Source: Pseudorasbora parva (Eukaryota; Chordata; Actinopteri; Cypriniformes; Gobionidae). From it: a DNA stretch of 64,000 nucleotides. The stretch spans positions 40,980,303 through 41,044,302 of the forward strand of contig NC_090177.1 in NCBI RefSeq assembly GCF_024679245.1, written 5' to 3'. A program made the translations under genes and the position numbers. Below are positions 35,165 through 45,639 of the stretch, piece by piece; the first letter of the stretch is position 1; every line of letters begins with the position of its first letter. The notes under the pieces were generated by a model that was not told the DNA's origin, searched no databases, and saw only the letters and a list, made by a program, of their open reading frames with translations.

Positions 35165-37836
35165 ATTCCAGAGGTCTGGACGCGGGTGCCATAGCGTGCC
35201 CCGTCCCTGAGAAAGAAGGTCCTTCCTCAGGGGAATCGGCCAAGGAGGGGCTGTCGCGAGGAGCGTGAGTTCTGGGAACCAGGTCCGGTTGGGCCAATAC
35301 GGCGCAACTAACAAGACCTGCTCCTCGTCCTCCCTGACCTTGCACAGAGTCTGTGCAAGAAGGCTCACTGGGGGAAACGCATACTTGCGTAGGTCCCGGG
35401 GCCAGCTGTGCGCCAGTGCATCTGTGCCGAGGGTACCCCCGGTCAGGGAATAGTACCACTGGCAATGGGTCGAGTCCGGAGAGGCAACAGGTCGACCTGT
35501 GCGGCTCCGAACTGGTCCCATATCAGCTGGACCGCCTGGGGGTGGAGTCGCCACTCTCCCGGAGGTGTCGGCTGACGAGAGAGCTCGTCGGCTGTCTGGT
35601 TCAGCACACCAGGGACATGAATGGCCCGAAGCGACCTCAGCTGCTTCTGACTCCACAGGAGGAGGTGGCGGGCGAGTTGGAGCAGACGACGGGAGCGTAG
35701 ACCACCCTGACGGTTGATGTACGCAACGGCCGTGGTGCTGTCCGTACGGACCAGTACATGCTTGCCACGCAGCGGCCCCTTGAGGCGGCGGAGTGCCAGA
35801 TGTACTGCCAGTAACTCGAGGCAATTGATATGCCAATGCAATTGCGGCCCCGTCCACAGACCAGCAACTGCATGCCCGTTGTACGTGGCCCCCCAGCCTG
35901 TGGTGGAGGCATCCGTGAATAGCACAGCATGCCTGGACACTTGTTCTAGGGGCACCCCGGCCCGGAGAAACGAAGTGCTGGACCACGGGCTGAAGGTTTG
36001 GCGGCAGTAAGGAGTCACTGGGACCCGGTACTGACCGCTCTGCCACGCCCACCTCGGGACTCGGCCATTGAGCCAGCGTTGAAGCGGTCTCATATGAAGC
36101 AATCCGAGCGGCGTGACCGCGGCTGCAGATGCCATATGCCCCAGGAGCCTCTGAAAGAATTTCAGTGGGACCGCTGTCCTGCTCTTGAACATATTCAAGC
36201 AGTTCAACACCGACTGGACTCGCTCCTCGGTGAGGCGCGCCGTCCGGTTGACCGAGTCCAGCTCCATACCGAGATAAGAGATCCTCTGTGTGGGACAGAG
36301 TTTGCTCTTCTCTCGGTTGACCCGAAGGCCCAACTGGCTGAGGTGACTGAGCACCAGGTCCCTGTGTTCGCACAACTGGTCCTTCGACTGGGCTAGGATC
36401 AGCCAATCGTCGAGGTAGTTGAGAATCCGAACGCCGCGTTCTCTGAGTGGAACAATGGCTGCCTCCGCGACCTTCGTAAAGACGCGGGGCGACAGGGACA
36501 GCCCGAAGGGCAGGACCTTGTACTGATATGCTTTCCCCTCGAACGCAAAGCGTAGGAACGGTCTGTGTCGAGGGAGAATAGACACATGGAAGTACGCGTC
36601 CTTCAGGTCGATCGCTGCAAACCAATCCTGGGGACGGATGCATTGGAAAATGCGTTTCTGCGTCAACATCCTGAACGGGAGCTTGTGCAGGGCCCGATTC
36701 AGAACTCGCAGGTCCAGGATTGGCCGTAACCCACCCCCTTTCTTGGGCACAATGAAGTAGGGGCTGTAAAACCCCGCCTTCATATCGGCTGGAGGAACCG
36801 GCTCGATCGCGTCCTTCGCCAGTAGGACCTCGATCTCTGACCGCAAGACTTGAGCATCGCTGCTTCGCACGGAGGTGAAGAGGATGCCCTTGTACTTGGG
36901 TGGCCGGCGTGCGAACTGAATCGCGTAGCCGAGTCTGATAGTACGGATGAGCCAGCGAGACGGCCTGGGGAGACCTAGCCAGGCCCCCAGAGACCGTACA
37001 AGCGGGACCAACGGCACCACAGACGTGCCCGGGGTGGGGCAGCGAAGCGGAGTACTCTGGCCCGACTCGGGAGGCCCGGAGGCGGCCCGTAGTGTTGCCT
37101 GAGCACTCCTGGTTTGGACAGAGAGTGGGTGAGAAGGCCCGGGGGCGTCCTCGGAGCCCACTCTGCTGTCCACTGCCCGGAGGCAGGGAAGTGAAGCACT
37201 CAGCCCCGACCCGGAAGGCCCGTGGGCGGCCCGGAGTGTTGACTGAGTGCTCACAAGAGAGGCAGTGTGTGGGTGAGAAGGCCCGGGGGCGTCCTCGAGG
37301 CCCACACAGCTGCCCCCTGGCGACGGGAGGGTAGGAAAGGAGTGACAAGGCCCGTGGGCGTCGCACACTGCCAACCTGACCCTCTTGGGGCCCAGAGAGA
37401 GAGGAAATTGCTCTTTTGGTGAAAATGTGGGTACCGCTGGACTCCGGAGAGCCAGCGGCAGAGATGTTGTGACCAGTGTTGCCCCCCCGGTCCTCCTCCG
37501 GGGGGGTGGGAGGGATGCGGACATCATCTCCCTCAGAGCAGCTCCTCTTCTCCCTGGGCTGCCCGTCTCAGGGCCGCTTCCCCTTACGCTTGCCGGCAGG
37601 TTTGGCGGGCCCTTGGACGGGTTGGGCGGCCCCCTTGCGTCCGGCGCCCTGCTTCGCGGGTGGAGGCTGCTGCTTGGGCTTGGCAGGGGCGGAGGCGGAC
37701 GCTGGAGGACGCCCTCGGCGACGAGCAGACTGGGGGGCTGCCCCGGGCGGCTGGGTGGAGGCAGCAGCGGGCCGCCGGGGCAGGATGTTTTTGATGGCCT
37801 CCGTCTGCTTCTTGGCCACCGAGAACTGCTGGGCAA
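35165..37836 (-). pseudogene. DIRS reverse transcriptase/RNase H with methyltransferase-like tail, frameshifted
   Basis: The open part (37836-35443, 797 residues) overlaps the end of gag in another frame for about 270 bp. RT motifs: AAIDLKDAYFHV (about residue 405), LPFGLSLSPRVF (about 445) and YLDDWL (about 473). RNase H motifs: LFTDAST (about 640), NCLELLAVHLAL (about 670), RTDSTTAVAY (about 697) and LNQTADELSRQ (about 745). After AAQVDL the frame is lost. The sequence resumes one frame over (about 35485-35165) with WYYSLTG, KYAFPPVSLL, VLLVAPYWPNRTWFPEL and WNLHVWSLDG, so a single base is missing near 35487. That tail resembles the Dam-like methyltransferase domain described for DIRS elements, with FPPV at the usual (N/D)PP(Y/F) place. 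It would copy element RNA to DNA in the host cell. The frameshift truncates the tail. Confidence 0.88.
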
Positions 37837-39067
37837 AGTCCTCGATGGCGTCGCCGAAGAGGCCGGCCTGACAGACAGGGGCGTTTAGAAACCGAACCTT
37901 GTCCGAATCCCGCATGTCTGTCAGGTTCAGCCACAGGTGGCGTTCCTGGACCACCAAGGTGGACATCGCCCGACCCAGGGAGCGGGCCGTGACTTTCGTC
38001 GCCCGGAGGGCGAGGTCCGTCGCGGCTCGCAGTTCCTGCATAACTGCCTGGTCGGAACCACCCTCGTGCATTTCCATGAGCGCTTTGGCCTGGTGGACCT
38101 GCAGGAGCGCCATGGCGTGCAAAGCTGATGCAGCTTCTCCGCAGGCTGAGTAAGCCTTGCCCGTCAAGCCGGACGAGAACTTACACGCCCGGGAGGGGAG
38201 ACGCGGGGCGTGCCTCCAGTCCGCAGCGGTCTTAGGACACAGGTGCATCGCAACCGACCGCTCGACTGGAGGGATCCCCTCGTAACCCTTAGCTGCACCA
38301 CCATCGAGAGTGGTGAGGATGGAGGAGTCAGTCGATCGCTGGCGTGCGCTGTACGGCGCTACCCAGGACTTCGTGAGCTCCTGATGCACTTCCGGGAAGA
38401 AAGGCACCGGGGCGGGACGCTGAGAACCAGCGCGACCCGTCCCGAGAAACCAATCATCCAGCCGCGAAGGTTCGGGACGTGGTGGAGGGTTCCACTCAAG
38501 CCCGACACTTGCGGCGGCCCGGGCAAGCATAGCCGTAAGTTCCGGGTCAGACTCGGGCAACGCTGTCACACCCGAAGGGGGCAACGCAGCCGAGTCTTCA
38601 TCCTCGGAACCCATTAGCTCATCCCCCGATGCAGCAACCGACATCTGGTCCTCCGCCGGAGCCCCAAAAGAGACGACTGGCGCTCCACGTGGGAGGTCAG
38701 CGCGCCCTTCCGGAAGCTCCACCGGTACAGTGGAGGGGGGAGGGGCCCGAGGAGCCGTGAGACCCGTCGGGTTTACCCTGACCGACACCCTCAGGTCCCC
38801 ACCAAGGTCATCAGCCAAAGTAGTAGCCCTCTGCTTTGCAGCTGGAGGACCACTAGATCGGGGGATGGACGATGGTGTTCCACCTCTTCTGAGGTACTGG
38901 AGACGGGACCGCAACACTGCAATGGACATATTCCCGCAATGGGAACATGTCTCATCCACGAACGCAGCCTCAGCGTGCTGTGCGCCCAGACACGAGAGAC
39001 AACGAACGTGTCCGTCAAGCGGAGACAGAAATCGACCGCATCCAGAAACACACGGCTTGAATGACAT
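37568..39067 (-). CDS. DIRS gag-like protein
   Basis: A 499-residue intact frame, first gene downstream of the right terminal repeat. The N-terminus is Cys/His-rich (CVSGC, CLSCLGAQHAEAAF, CSHC), possibly a zinc-binding fold and similar to the remnant at 1153. A Pro/Ser/Glu-rich acidic middle (about 80-220) precedes a more conserved segment, VPFFPEVHQELTKSWVAPYS (about 222-241). A predicted helical region follows (AYSACGEAASALHAMALLQV), then a basic Pro/Ala/Lys-rich tail ending PAGKRKGKRP, likely for RNA binding. It should form the particle that packages element RNA. The start at 39067 is the first ATG after the terminal repeat. Pol overlaps its 3' end, so pol probably needs its own start or frameshifting. 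Confidence 0.88.
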   Translation of the reverse strand: MSFKPCVSGCGRFLSPLDGHVRCLSCLGAQHAEAAFVDETCSHCGNMSIAVLRSRLQYLRRGGTPSSIPRSSGPPAAKQRATTLADDLGGDLRVSVRVNPTGLTAPRAPPPSTVPVELPEGRADLPRGAPVVSFGAPAEDQMSVAASGDELMGSEDEDSAALPPSGVTALPESDPELTAMLARAAASVGLEWNPPPRPEPSRLDDWFLGTGRAGSQRPAPVPFFPEVHQELTKSWVAPYSARQRSTDSSILTTLDGGAAKGYEGIPPVERSVAMHLCPKTAADWRHAPRLPSRACKFSSGLTGKAYSACGEAASALHAMALLQVHQAKALMEMHEGGSDQAVMQELRAATDLALRATKVTARSLGRAMSTLVVQERHLWLNLTDMRDSDKVRFLNAPVCQAGLFGDAIEDFAQQFSVAKKQTEAIKNILPRRPAAASTQPPGAAPQSARRRGRPPASASAPAKPKQQPPPAKQGAGRKGAAQPVQGPAKPAGKRKGKRP

Positions 39068-39427
39068 CTTGAAAAAGACGCAGGGTCAAACCGTGTTGCT
39101 CTTTTGTGAATGGAAGTTGCTCTTTTAGTGCTGAAGCACTCAGGGAGATGACCGCGGCTCCACGCAGTTCGATAGTGCAAGCCTGCGTGAGCTCTCAGTG
39201 ATATGTATGTGTGAGCGCCCAGCGAACCAACTGTAATGTGTGTGTAAGGAAACGCTCAGCGAACCAACAGCTCTTTGTACACTCTATCACTGAAGTGGAC
39301 GGTCTCTCGCTGACGCGCCGTATCACCCGCACTGGCAAACTCTTTCACAGGAATGTTTTTGACTCGTAGTCAGAAAGCTCTTCGTAGAAACAGCAATGAA
39401 AACTGTTCGGCTCCGAAGTAGAAAGCG

Positions 39428-39590
39428 CTGATCTACCATTCCACTTCCTATTTATACCCGCGCTGCGGGGCGGAGCGTGGAATGCGTGATCGCATGCCAA
39501 AATTCATTGGCTCGTTGTTAGATGCTCGAAGTAGGATTGGTCTCTAAAGTAAGATCCCATTCGTCGGTTCAGTTCTGACGTACGTCGAAC
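39428..39590. repeat. DIRS inverted terminal repeat, 5' copy
   Basis: Reverse complement of 33254-33416. The outer 20 bp (39591-39610, ACGTGACCGACTGAAAGGGAAC side) is unique to this end and is copied into the internal complementary region. Confidence 0.92.
39448..39456 (-). promoter_or_regulatory. TATA box in DIRS 5' terminal repeat
   Basis: Minus strand TATAAATAG within GGGTATAAATAGGAAGTGG, about 380 bp upstream of the gag start and pointing into the genes. The mirror copy at 33385-33395 faces inward from the other end and could drive antisense transcription. Confidence 0.6.
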
Positions 39591-39610
39591 GTGACCGACT
39601 GAAAGGGAAC

Positions 39611-40080
39611 ACTGATCTCCATAATGGTGACCAAACTTTTTCAATAAAACATCAAAATCTAAACATCTGTTAATTCTCAATAAGAGCTGCTATAGACGTC
39701 TTTCAGGGCTGGAGCCAAACTCTGCAGGACAGCGGCTCACTAGGACCGAACTGAGGAAAACTATGGTATATGTGTACCCTAAGGACTAATTGTGTACCTT
39801 AAAATGTACAGTTATACATTTTGTTTCCCAAGGACCAAAATTGTACCTCCACTGTACCTTTTTTTTCTGCGAGTGAAGAGGCTATGTTGCTGTCTGGTTA
39901 CGTGGGTTAAGATTAGAGTCAGAAAAAAGGTACAAAAGCTATCGCTGTGGCGGTCAAAAAGGTACACTTTTGCAACTAAAGGATGCATATTGGTACCTTA
40001 AATCTACATATTAAGTAACAAGAGTGCACATTTTGAAAAGGTACCACCCCAGCTTTAGTACCTTTTTTTCTGAGAGTGTA
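39611..40080. repeat. Cluster of GGTAC-type miniature-element pieces
   Basis: A CTGGAGGGCC-type fragment at 39700-39745, a GGTAC-type half at 39800-39876, and a complete-looking copy at 39913-40078 (AGAGTCAGAAAAAAGGTAC to GTACCTTTTTTTCTGAGAGT). The family is the same as 19329-19486. Confidence 0.7.
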
Positions 40081-41285
40081 TGTTCAGGGGTAGGTTCATG
40101 GTTAGTACCTATAGTTATTACCCAGTTATTATAAATACTACAATAAAAAGTAAGTATGCATGTGAGGAACAGGGCTGTAAAATCAAAGGGCTACCAGAAA
40201 TTAATACTTTTATTCAGCAAGGATGCACTAAACTGATAAAGACATTTATAATGTTACACAAGATTTCTATTTTAATAAATGCTATTCATCAAATAATCCT
40301 GATTTCTTTTTTTATTCTTAATATAAGCATAATAATTAAGTTATTTATAATAGGAGGATACTCAAAAAAAAACAACAACAACAATTCGGACTACATGAGC
40401 TCAGAGTTTTGAACGGTAATGTAAAATTAAGTAAATGTCATCGAATAAGAGCATGTGTCTCTGTACACTGTAAAAAAAATCAATAATTTATGACAACATA
40501 TGATTTTACATTGATTTAACTCACCATAAGTTAAGCAATTTTCAAGTCTTTTTTCTTTAAGTTAAATTTTTTAAAGTAATGCAAGATTTAACAAAATGTT
40601 TAATGAATTAAAGTTTAATTTTTAATGAATTTAATTTGAAAAGACTTAAACATATAAGTTAATTGTACTTCAAAAATGTTGTACAGTCCAATTTTCTTCT
40701 TTCCTCTGAAGTAAAACGCTGGAGAACATGGTCATCAGATTTTGTGCTGCTGTCATTCAAGTCAAAGAGAACAACCTGTTACCTTTTCAATTTCGACCAT
40801 TCATTCATTCACTAAAATTTCGGCACCAATTGAGAAAAGTGCGACAGTAGTTGTAGACTCCACGGAAGAAATAAAAAAATAAAGGGCTGGAATGATATGG
40901 AGGTGAATACATACACTGTAAAATCAGTTAGACTTACGTAAAAAGCATGCAAACCAATTGCCTTAAAAAGATAAAACAAGTAAAGAGTAAAAGGAATAGT
41001 ATGTTGTACAGACAAATACTTAGTTAGTATAGTTCACTTACACAAGAGTTATAGTAATTAAAAAAGAGCTGGAGAAAGAACTCATAATTTACTCGAAATA
41101 AAATGTGATTGTTTTCATTGTTGTTTTGATGCTGAACGTTGAACTCTGTGTGAGACTCAAGCATGGTCAAATTGCGAGATATTGTGGCAAATATTCACAA
41201 GGTTCACAAGGTGTTTGTGACATTAAGTGTTAGCAAGAACATTATAAAATATCATTATTTGACATTAAATATGTTATACATCATA
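40081..41285. other. AT-rich non-coding DNA with a CACTGTAAAAAA element
   Basis: No gene. Positions 40465-40690 hold a foldback-type repeat starting CACTGTAAAAAAAATCAATA and including GACTTAAACATATAAGTTAA, related to 31130-31220. Confidence 0.45.
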
Positions 41286-41286
41286 C

Positions 41287-41288
<2 letters not shown>

Positions 41289-41370
<82 letters not shown>
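41289..41370. repeat. (CT)n microsatellite
   Basis: About 40 CT units, flanked right by GATAATTAATTCAAATAAAT. Confidence 0.97.
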
Positions 41371-41373
<3 letters not shown>

Positions 41374-41717
41374 AATTAATTCAAATAAATGCTATAATTC
41401 ATTAATTCAAATAAATGTAATCTTACGCATCTCTGTCTGTGTTCAACACGGCCAGAATGCTAGATCCCATGAGCTGTAACTGATGAAAATAACCGGCAAC
41501 TTTACCCTTCCGGTCAAATATTACGCTGCTAACATCAATAACAGCTTTAAGTTGTCAGTGTTGGCAAATGACCATGGTATAAACGGGACAATCCATGGCT
41601 AGCTGTGCATTAAAGGATTTTAATGCACTTTCGCGAAGGTTACTACCCTCAGCTTCCTGTTGGCGGTTTATTGCCTGCACGTCATGGATTAAAATCCTTT
41701 ATCTGTGGATTATCCCT

Positions 41718-41719
41718 TT

Positions 41720-41812
<93 letters not shown>
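41718..41812. repeat. (AC)n-(TA)n microsatellite
   Basis: Six AC units then about 80 bp of TA, directly abutting a truncated Tc1-like transposase. Confidence 0.97.
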
Positions 41813-41814
<2 letters not shown>

Positions 41815-41819
41815 ACACT

Positions 41820-42362
41820 AGAGACAAAATTGTACACCTCCACAAGGCTGGAAAGGGCTTGGTGAAAAAAGGTCCACTGTTGGAGCAATCATTAGAAAAT
41901 GGAAGAAGCTAAACATGCCTGTCAGTCTCCCTCGGACTGGGACTCCATGCAAGATCTCACCACGTGGGATCTCAATGATCCTAAGAAAGGTGAGAAATCA
42001 GCGCAGAACTACACGGGAGGAGCTGGTCAATGACCTTAAAAGAGCTGGGACCACCGTTTCCAAGGTTACTGTTGGTAATACACTAAGACGTCATGGTTTG
42101 AAATCATGCATGGCACGGAAGTTTCCCCTGCTTAAACCAGCACATGTCCAGGCCCGTCTTAAGTTTGCCAATGACCATTTGGATGATCCAGATGAGTCAC
42201 GGGAGAAAGTCATGTGGTCAGAGGAGACCAAAATAGAACTTTTTGGTCATAATTCCACTAAACGTGTTTGGAGAAAGAAGAATGATGAGTACCATCCCAA
42301 GAACACCATCCCTACTGTGAAGCATGGGGGTGGTAGCATCATGCTTTGGGGTTTTTACTGTT
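41820..42362 (+). pseudogene. Tc1-like transposase, truncated both ends
   Basis: The 5' part (41820-41885) reads [17 protein letters not shown], then after a frame change [10 protein letters not shown] joins a 150-residue open stretch (41915-42367). It contains the second DNA-binding helix region, [20 protein letters not shown], and then [14 protein letters not shown] and the [10 protein letters not shown] box. The usual first catalytic Asp (WSDET) is Glu here. The sequence stops being Tc1 at GFYCW, so the second Asp and final Glu are missing. Neither terminal repeat is present; a long (TA)n tract sits at the left edge. Confidence 0.88.
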
Positions 42363-42369
42363 GGTAAAA

Positions 42370-43598
42370 CAAACGATCGTTTTGTGTCTTAAATGTGTCG
42401 CCACGAGCCACAGTGTTTAATATGGATTCGCATGTCTGTGTGGTTTTTACTCTCATAGTGGCTCTCATATAAAAAAACACTCCATTGAAATGCATTATAC
42501 GGCAACGGTTGGAGTTAAAAATCTTCATTTGTGTTCTTCTAAAGAAACAAACACACCTACATGTCGGATGCCCTGGGGGTCAGCAGATAAACATCACATT
42601 TACATTTTAAGACATTAATTAAAGTTCACTAAAAAGTGTTAGTTATAATTACTGTTGGATTTTACAGTGATTATCTTCTAATAATTCTTCTGCCTGGATC
42701 CCATTACTCCTGCCAAAGTGACTAGCCGTGCACAAGCTGCAGGAAAATCCCCTGAAGTTCACTGTGGTGATGGGGGGAGTCCCGTCAGTCTGGCAGAATA
42801 TACTCCAGCTGTGATCACACCTCTGACAATTACATTACCAAACTCCTGCTTCAAACACTAGGCCACAACCCGTCACGCCGTCTTCTATTACTATATATAG
42901 TTTGGCAGTTAAGGCCTCAGTGACACTCTGAGAACGAAACTCTGAAGGTCTTTCCAATGTCTTTCGAATGTCAAAAACGACCCATGGAATACAATCTTCC
43001 TCTTGGCAACCAATTCAGCATCTCCTGTAGGGGGGCAGCACAAACTCTCAGACTCCAAGATATGAATCGACTCTAACTCTTAACACTAAACGAAGAGTTT
43101 GGAAATGAACTGGCTGCATTTGTCTGATGCTGAATAGAGCACCATGTTTCGCATTAGTCTATACGTTAAAGAGAGATGGAGAACAATAAGACTGAGATTG
43201 GCACTTAGGAAGGAGAGAGGAGGTGGTGAATAGACTGTCATTAACCTCCATGCACTCGTTCTCTCTCCCTCCATCTATCTCACTCTCTTGTTCAGCTAGA
43301 AAGGTGCTTATTATCTAAATTAGTTCATCTTACACACCAGTGGAGAACGGCAGCCATTCACAGAGCCTGCCGCGACGCTCTGCCATCTAACTCGTATCTT
43401 GCGATATGCGAATCTCTGAAAAGTGTAAATGTCTCTGAATGTACAGGAAACAAACGTATTGGATAAAATAAGGACCTATTATTGAGGATTGCACATCAAA
43501 CTCTATCTAAAATGAACTTCCTGTTGCTGTTGGACCCTTTTCACAGAGTTGTGTTACTGCATTTTACCCTGGAATTATTATTATTCCACTGTAAAAAG

Positions 43599-43600
<2 letters not shown>
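42370..43600. other. Unique non-coding DNA, no gene seen
   Basis: The segment 42690-42850 is balanced and repeat-free (AAGCTGCAGGAAAATCCCCT, ACTCCAGCTGTGATCACACC), a possible conserved island. No exon structure was recognised. Confidence 0.4.

Positions 43601-43601
<1 letters not shown>

Positions 43602-43660
<59 letters not shown>
43602..43660. repeat. (TA)n microsatellite at a Tc1 edge
   Basis: About 29 TA units after TATACA, ending exactly where Tc1 inner terminal-repeat sequence (TTGGATATTTCAAAC) begins. Confidence 0.97.
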
Positions 43661-43666
<6 letters not shown>

Positions 43667-44364
43667 ATTTCAAACTTTTTTAACAAATCAAAAACTGAAA
43701 AATTGGATCTGAAAAATTATTCGGCCCCTTAAGTTAATACTCTGTAGCGCCACCTTTTTCTGCGATTACAGCTGTAAGTCGCTTGGGGTGTGTCTCTATC
43801 AGTTTTGCACATCGAGAGACTGAAATTTCTCCTTGCAAAACAGCTGGAGCTCAGTGAGGTTGGATGGAGAGCGTTTGTGAACAGCAGTTTTCAGTTCTTT
43901 CCACAGATTCTCGATTGGAGTCAGGTCTGGACTTTGACTTGGCCATTCGAACACCTGGATATGTTTATTTCTGAACCACTCCACACAGCAAAAAACACAA
44001 CATGGAGATTTATCACCACGGGTGTTAAAATTATCACTTTCCGGGTGAACATACAGGTCCATCTTTGCTAGTGTTAAAACAACACTGACGAAAGTGTTCG
44101 TTATACAAACACTGTGTTAGTGTTTCTTTTTAGTCACTCAAGGTGTTGAGAAATGTATTACTCATAAGTGTACATTTAACACTTTATGGTGATTAATCTC
44201 ACACACCCAGTGTATTTAATGTTTATTTAATGTAAAATTTAATTTAAAATGGCACTGTGAATAAAATTTAAAACAATTTATATATATTATTTTATTTTTT
44301 CCCCAAAAAAATCAAGTGAATACAGATTTATTTGAATATTTATTGAAATTGTAATATATCAATT

Positions 44365-44880
44365 CCATTACATTTATGTATTTGGCAGACACTTTTATCC
44401 AATGCGACGTACACTGCATTCAATACCATTTTTAATTAAAAAAAACATTTTTGTCAGTTCTTGCTTCGCCGGGAATCGCTACAGTAAAGCCATTGTTGTC
44501 ACACATACAATTGAATAAAACAATTTCTTGTTATATTCCAATGCTATAATATCTTACCATGATAAATCTCTACTGCGTTTCAAACAAGATTAAACAAAGA
44601 AACATTCCTCAAGTAATGTTTTAATTGAAAATACAAAAATTCAACATTGTATATCTTAAATCAACCTTAATGTTAAAAAACTGTCTGGTTTGTAATTCAT
44701 TCTGATAAAAAAATACTATTCCTTTATAAATTAATACATTTACATTTGGCAGACGATTTTATCCAAAGCGACTTACATTGCATTCAATGTACGCATTTTT
44801 ACATTTTGTCAGTTCTTGCTTTCCCAATTCATCGATCCCACGATCTTGGCGTTGATAGCACTCCTCAAAATGATCCAAAC
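44365..44880. repeat. Two direct copies of the TTTGGCAGACxxTTTTATCCAA repeat
   Basis: ACATTTATGTATTTGGCAGA, then CACTTTTATCCAATGCGACG (44370-44415), recurs as ACATTTACATTTGGCAGACG, then ATTTTATCCAAAGCGACTTA (44738-44780). Each is followed by TTTTGTCAGTTCTTGCTT. The sequence is widely dispersed in teleosts. Confidence 0.75.
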
Positions 44881-45357
44881 ACATAGTATCGTTCATGTTA
44901 AAGAGACAAATTTGGTTAAAACAAACACATTAAAAAAATCTAAGATATAAAGTTTCAAACATCTTCAATCAACAAGCAGAGATACTTACATAGCCTGTCT
45001 TCCTTTCAGGATCGTTTAGGTTTGTAGAGTAAAAATGCCAAGGGCATACATAGATTGTGGCCTTAAGTGGTTTCCTTCTGCAATAATAAACAATATTCCA
45101 TGAAACCAAAATCCTCCAAAGCAGAAAGCAAACTAAAAGACTCAAAATAATCAGGTCACTTTGTGTTTTACTTCAGATTCTTTTTATACCAACACATAGC
45201 AAGAAAATGTTATATTCAAAACATAAGCACTACTGTTACAGAATTACAATACTACTAGAAAAGGCTAGAACTAAGTTGTACAGAAAAAATCGCGCATGGA
45301 AGGGCCCTAATGCACGTCTGCTCAACTAATACAAAATAAGACAAAAATATCAAATAG

Positions 45358-45612
45358 TACGAGTGTGCAATGTCGTGGAATGTATACGCCAAAACTCATT
45401 TCGGAGTGAATATGATATGCTGTTTTTCGCGTGCATATGATACACACTTTATGGCGTATATATGACACGCTCTCTTGGGTAGGTTTAGGGTAGTGGGGTA
45501 GGGGGTTCGTAATACGCCATAAAATGCGTATCATATGCACGGAAAAACAGCGTATCATATGCGCGCCAAAATAAGTTTTGGCATATACATTCCACGACAT
45601 TGCACACTCGTA
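45358..45612. mobile_element. Palindromic miniature element, TCGTGGAATGTATACGCC type
   Basis: The left end TACGAGTGTGCAATGTCGTG is fully complementary to the right end CACGACATTGCACACTCGTA-type sequence. The arms run about 120 bp around a GGTAGGTTTAGGGTAGTGGG centre. A diverged relative is at 47884-48100. Confidence 0.85.
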
Positions 45613-45639
45613 GGCTACTCGATCTTGAGTTTCTATATA

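Larger units (their letters stand above)
33204..39610 (-). mobile_element. DIRS retrotransposon, structurally complete
   Basis: A 6.4-kb minus-strand element. It has inverted terminal repeats, an internal complementary region near its 3' end, and in minus-strand order a gag-like gene, RT/RNase H with a methyltransferase-like tail, and a tyrosine recombinase. Both ends carry AAC (33204-33206, 39608-39610), and the circle-junction sequence in the internal region reads through GTT. There is no target duplication, no integrase and no LTR in direct orientation, all as known for DIRS. GC content is clearly higher than in the surroundings. Confidence 0.93.

Noticed and set aside
37385..37888. Plus-strand frames up to 167 codons over the DIRS gag/pol overlap
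   Set aside because: GC-rich antisense shadows. The minus-strand frames carry the known motifs.
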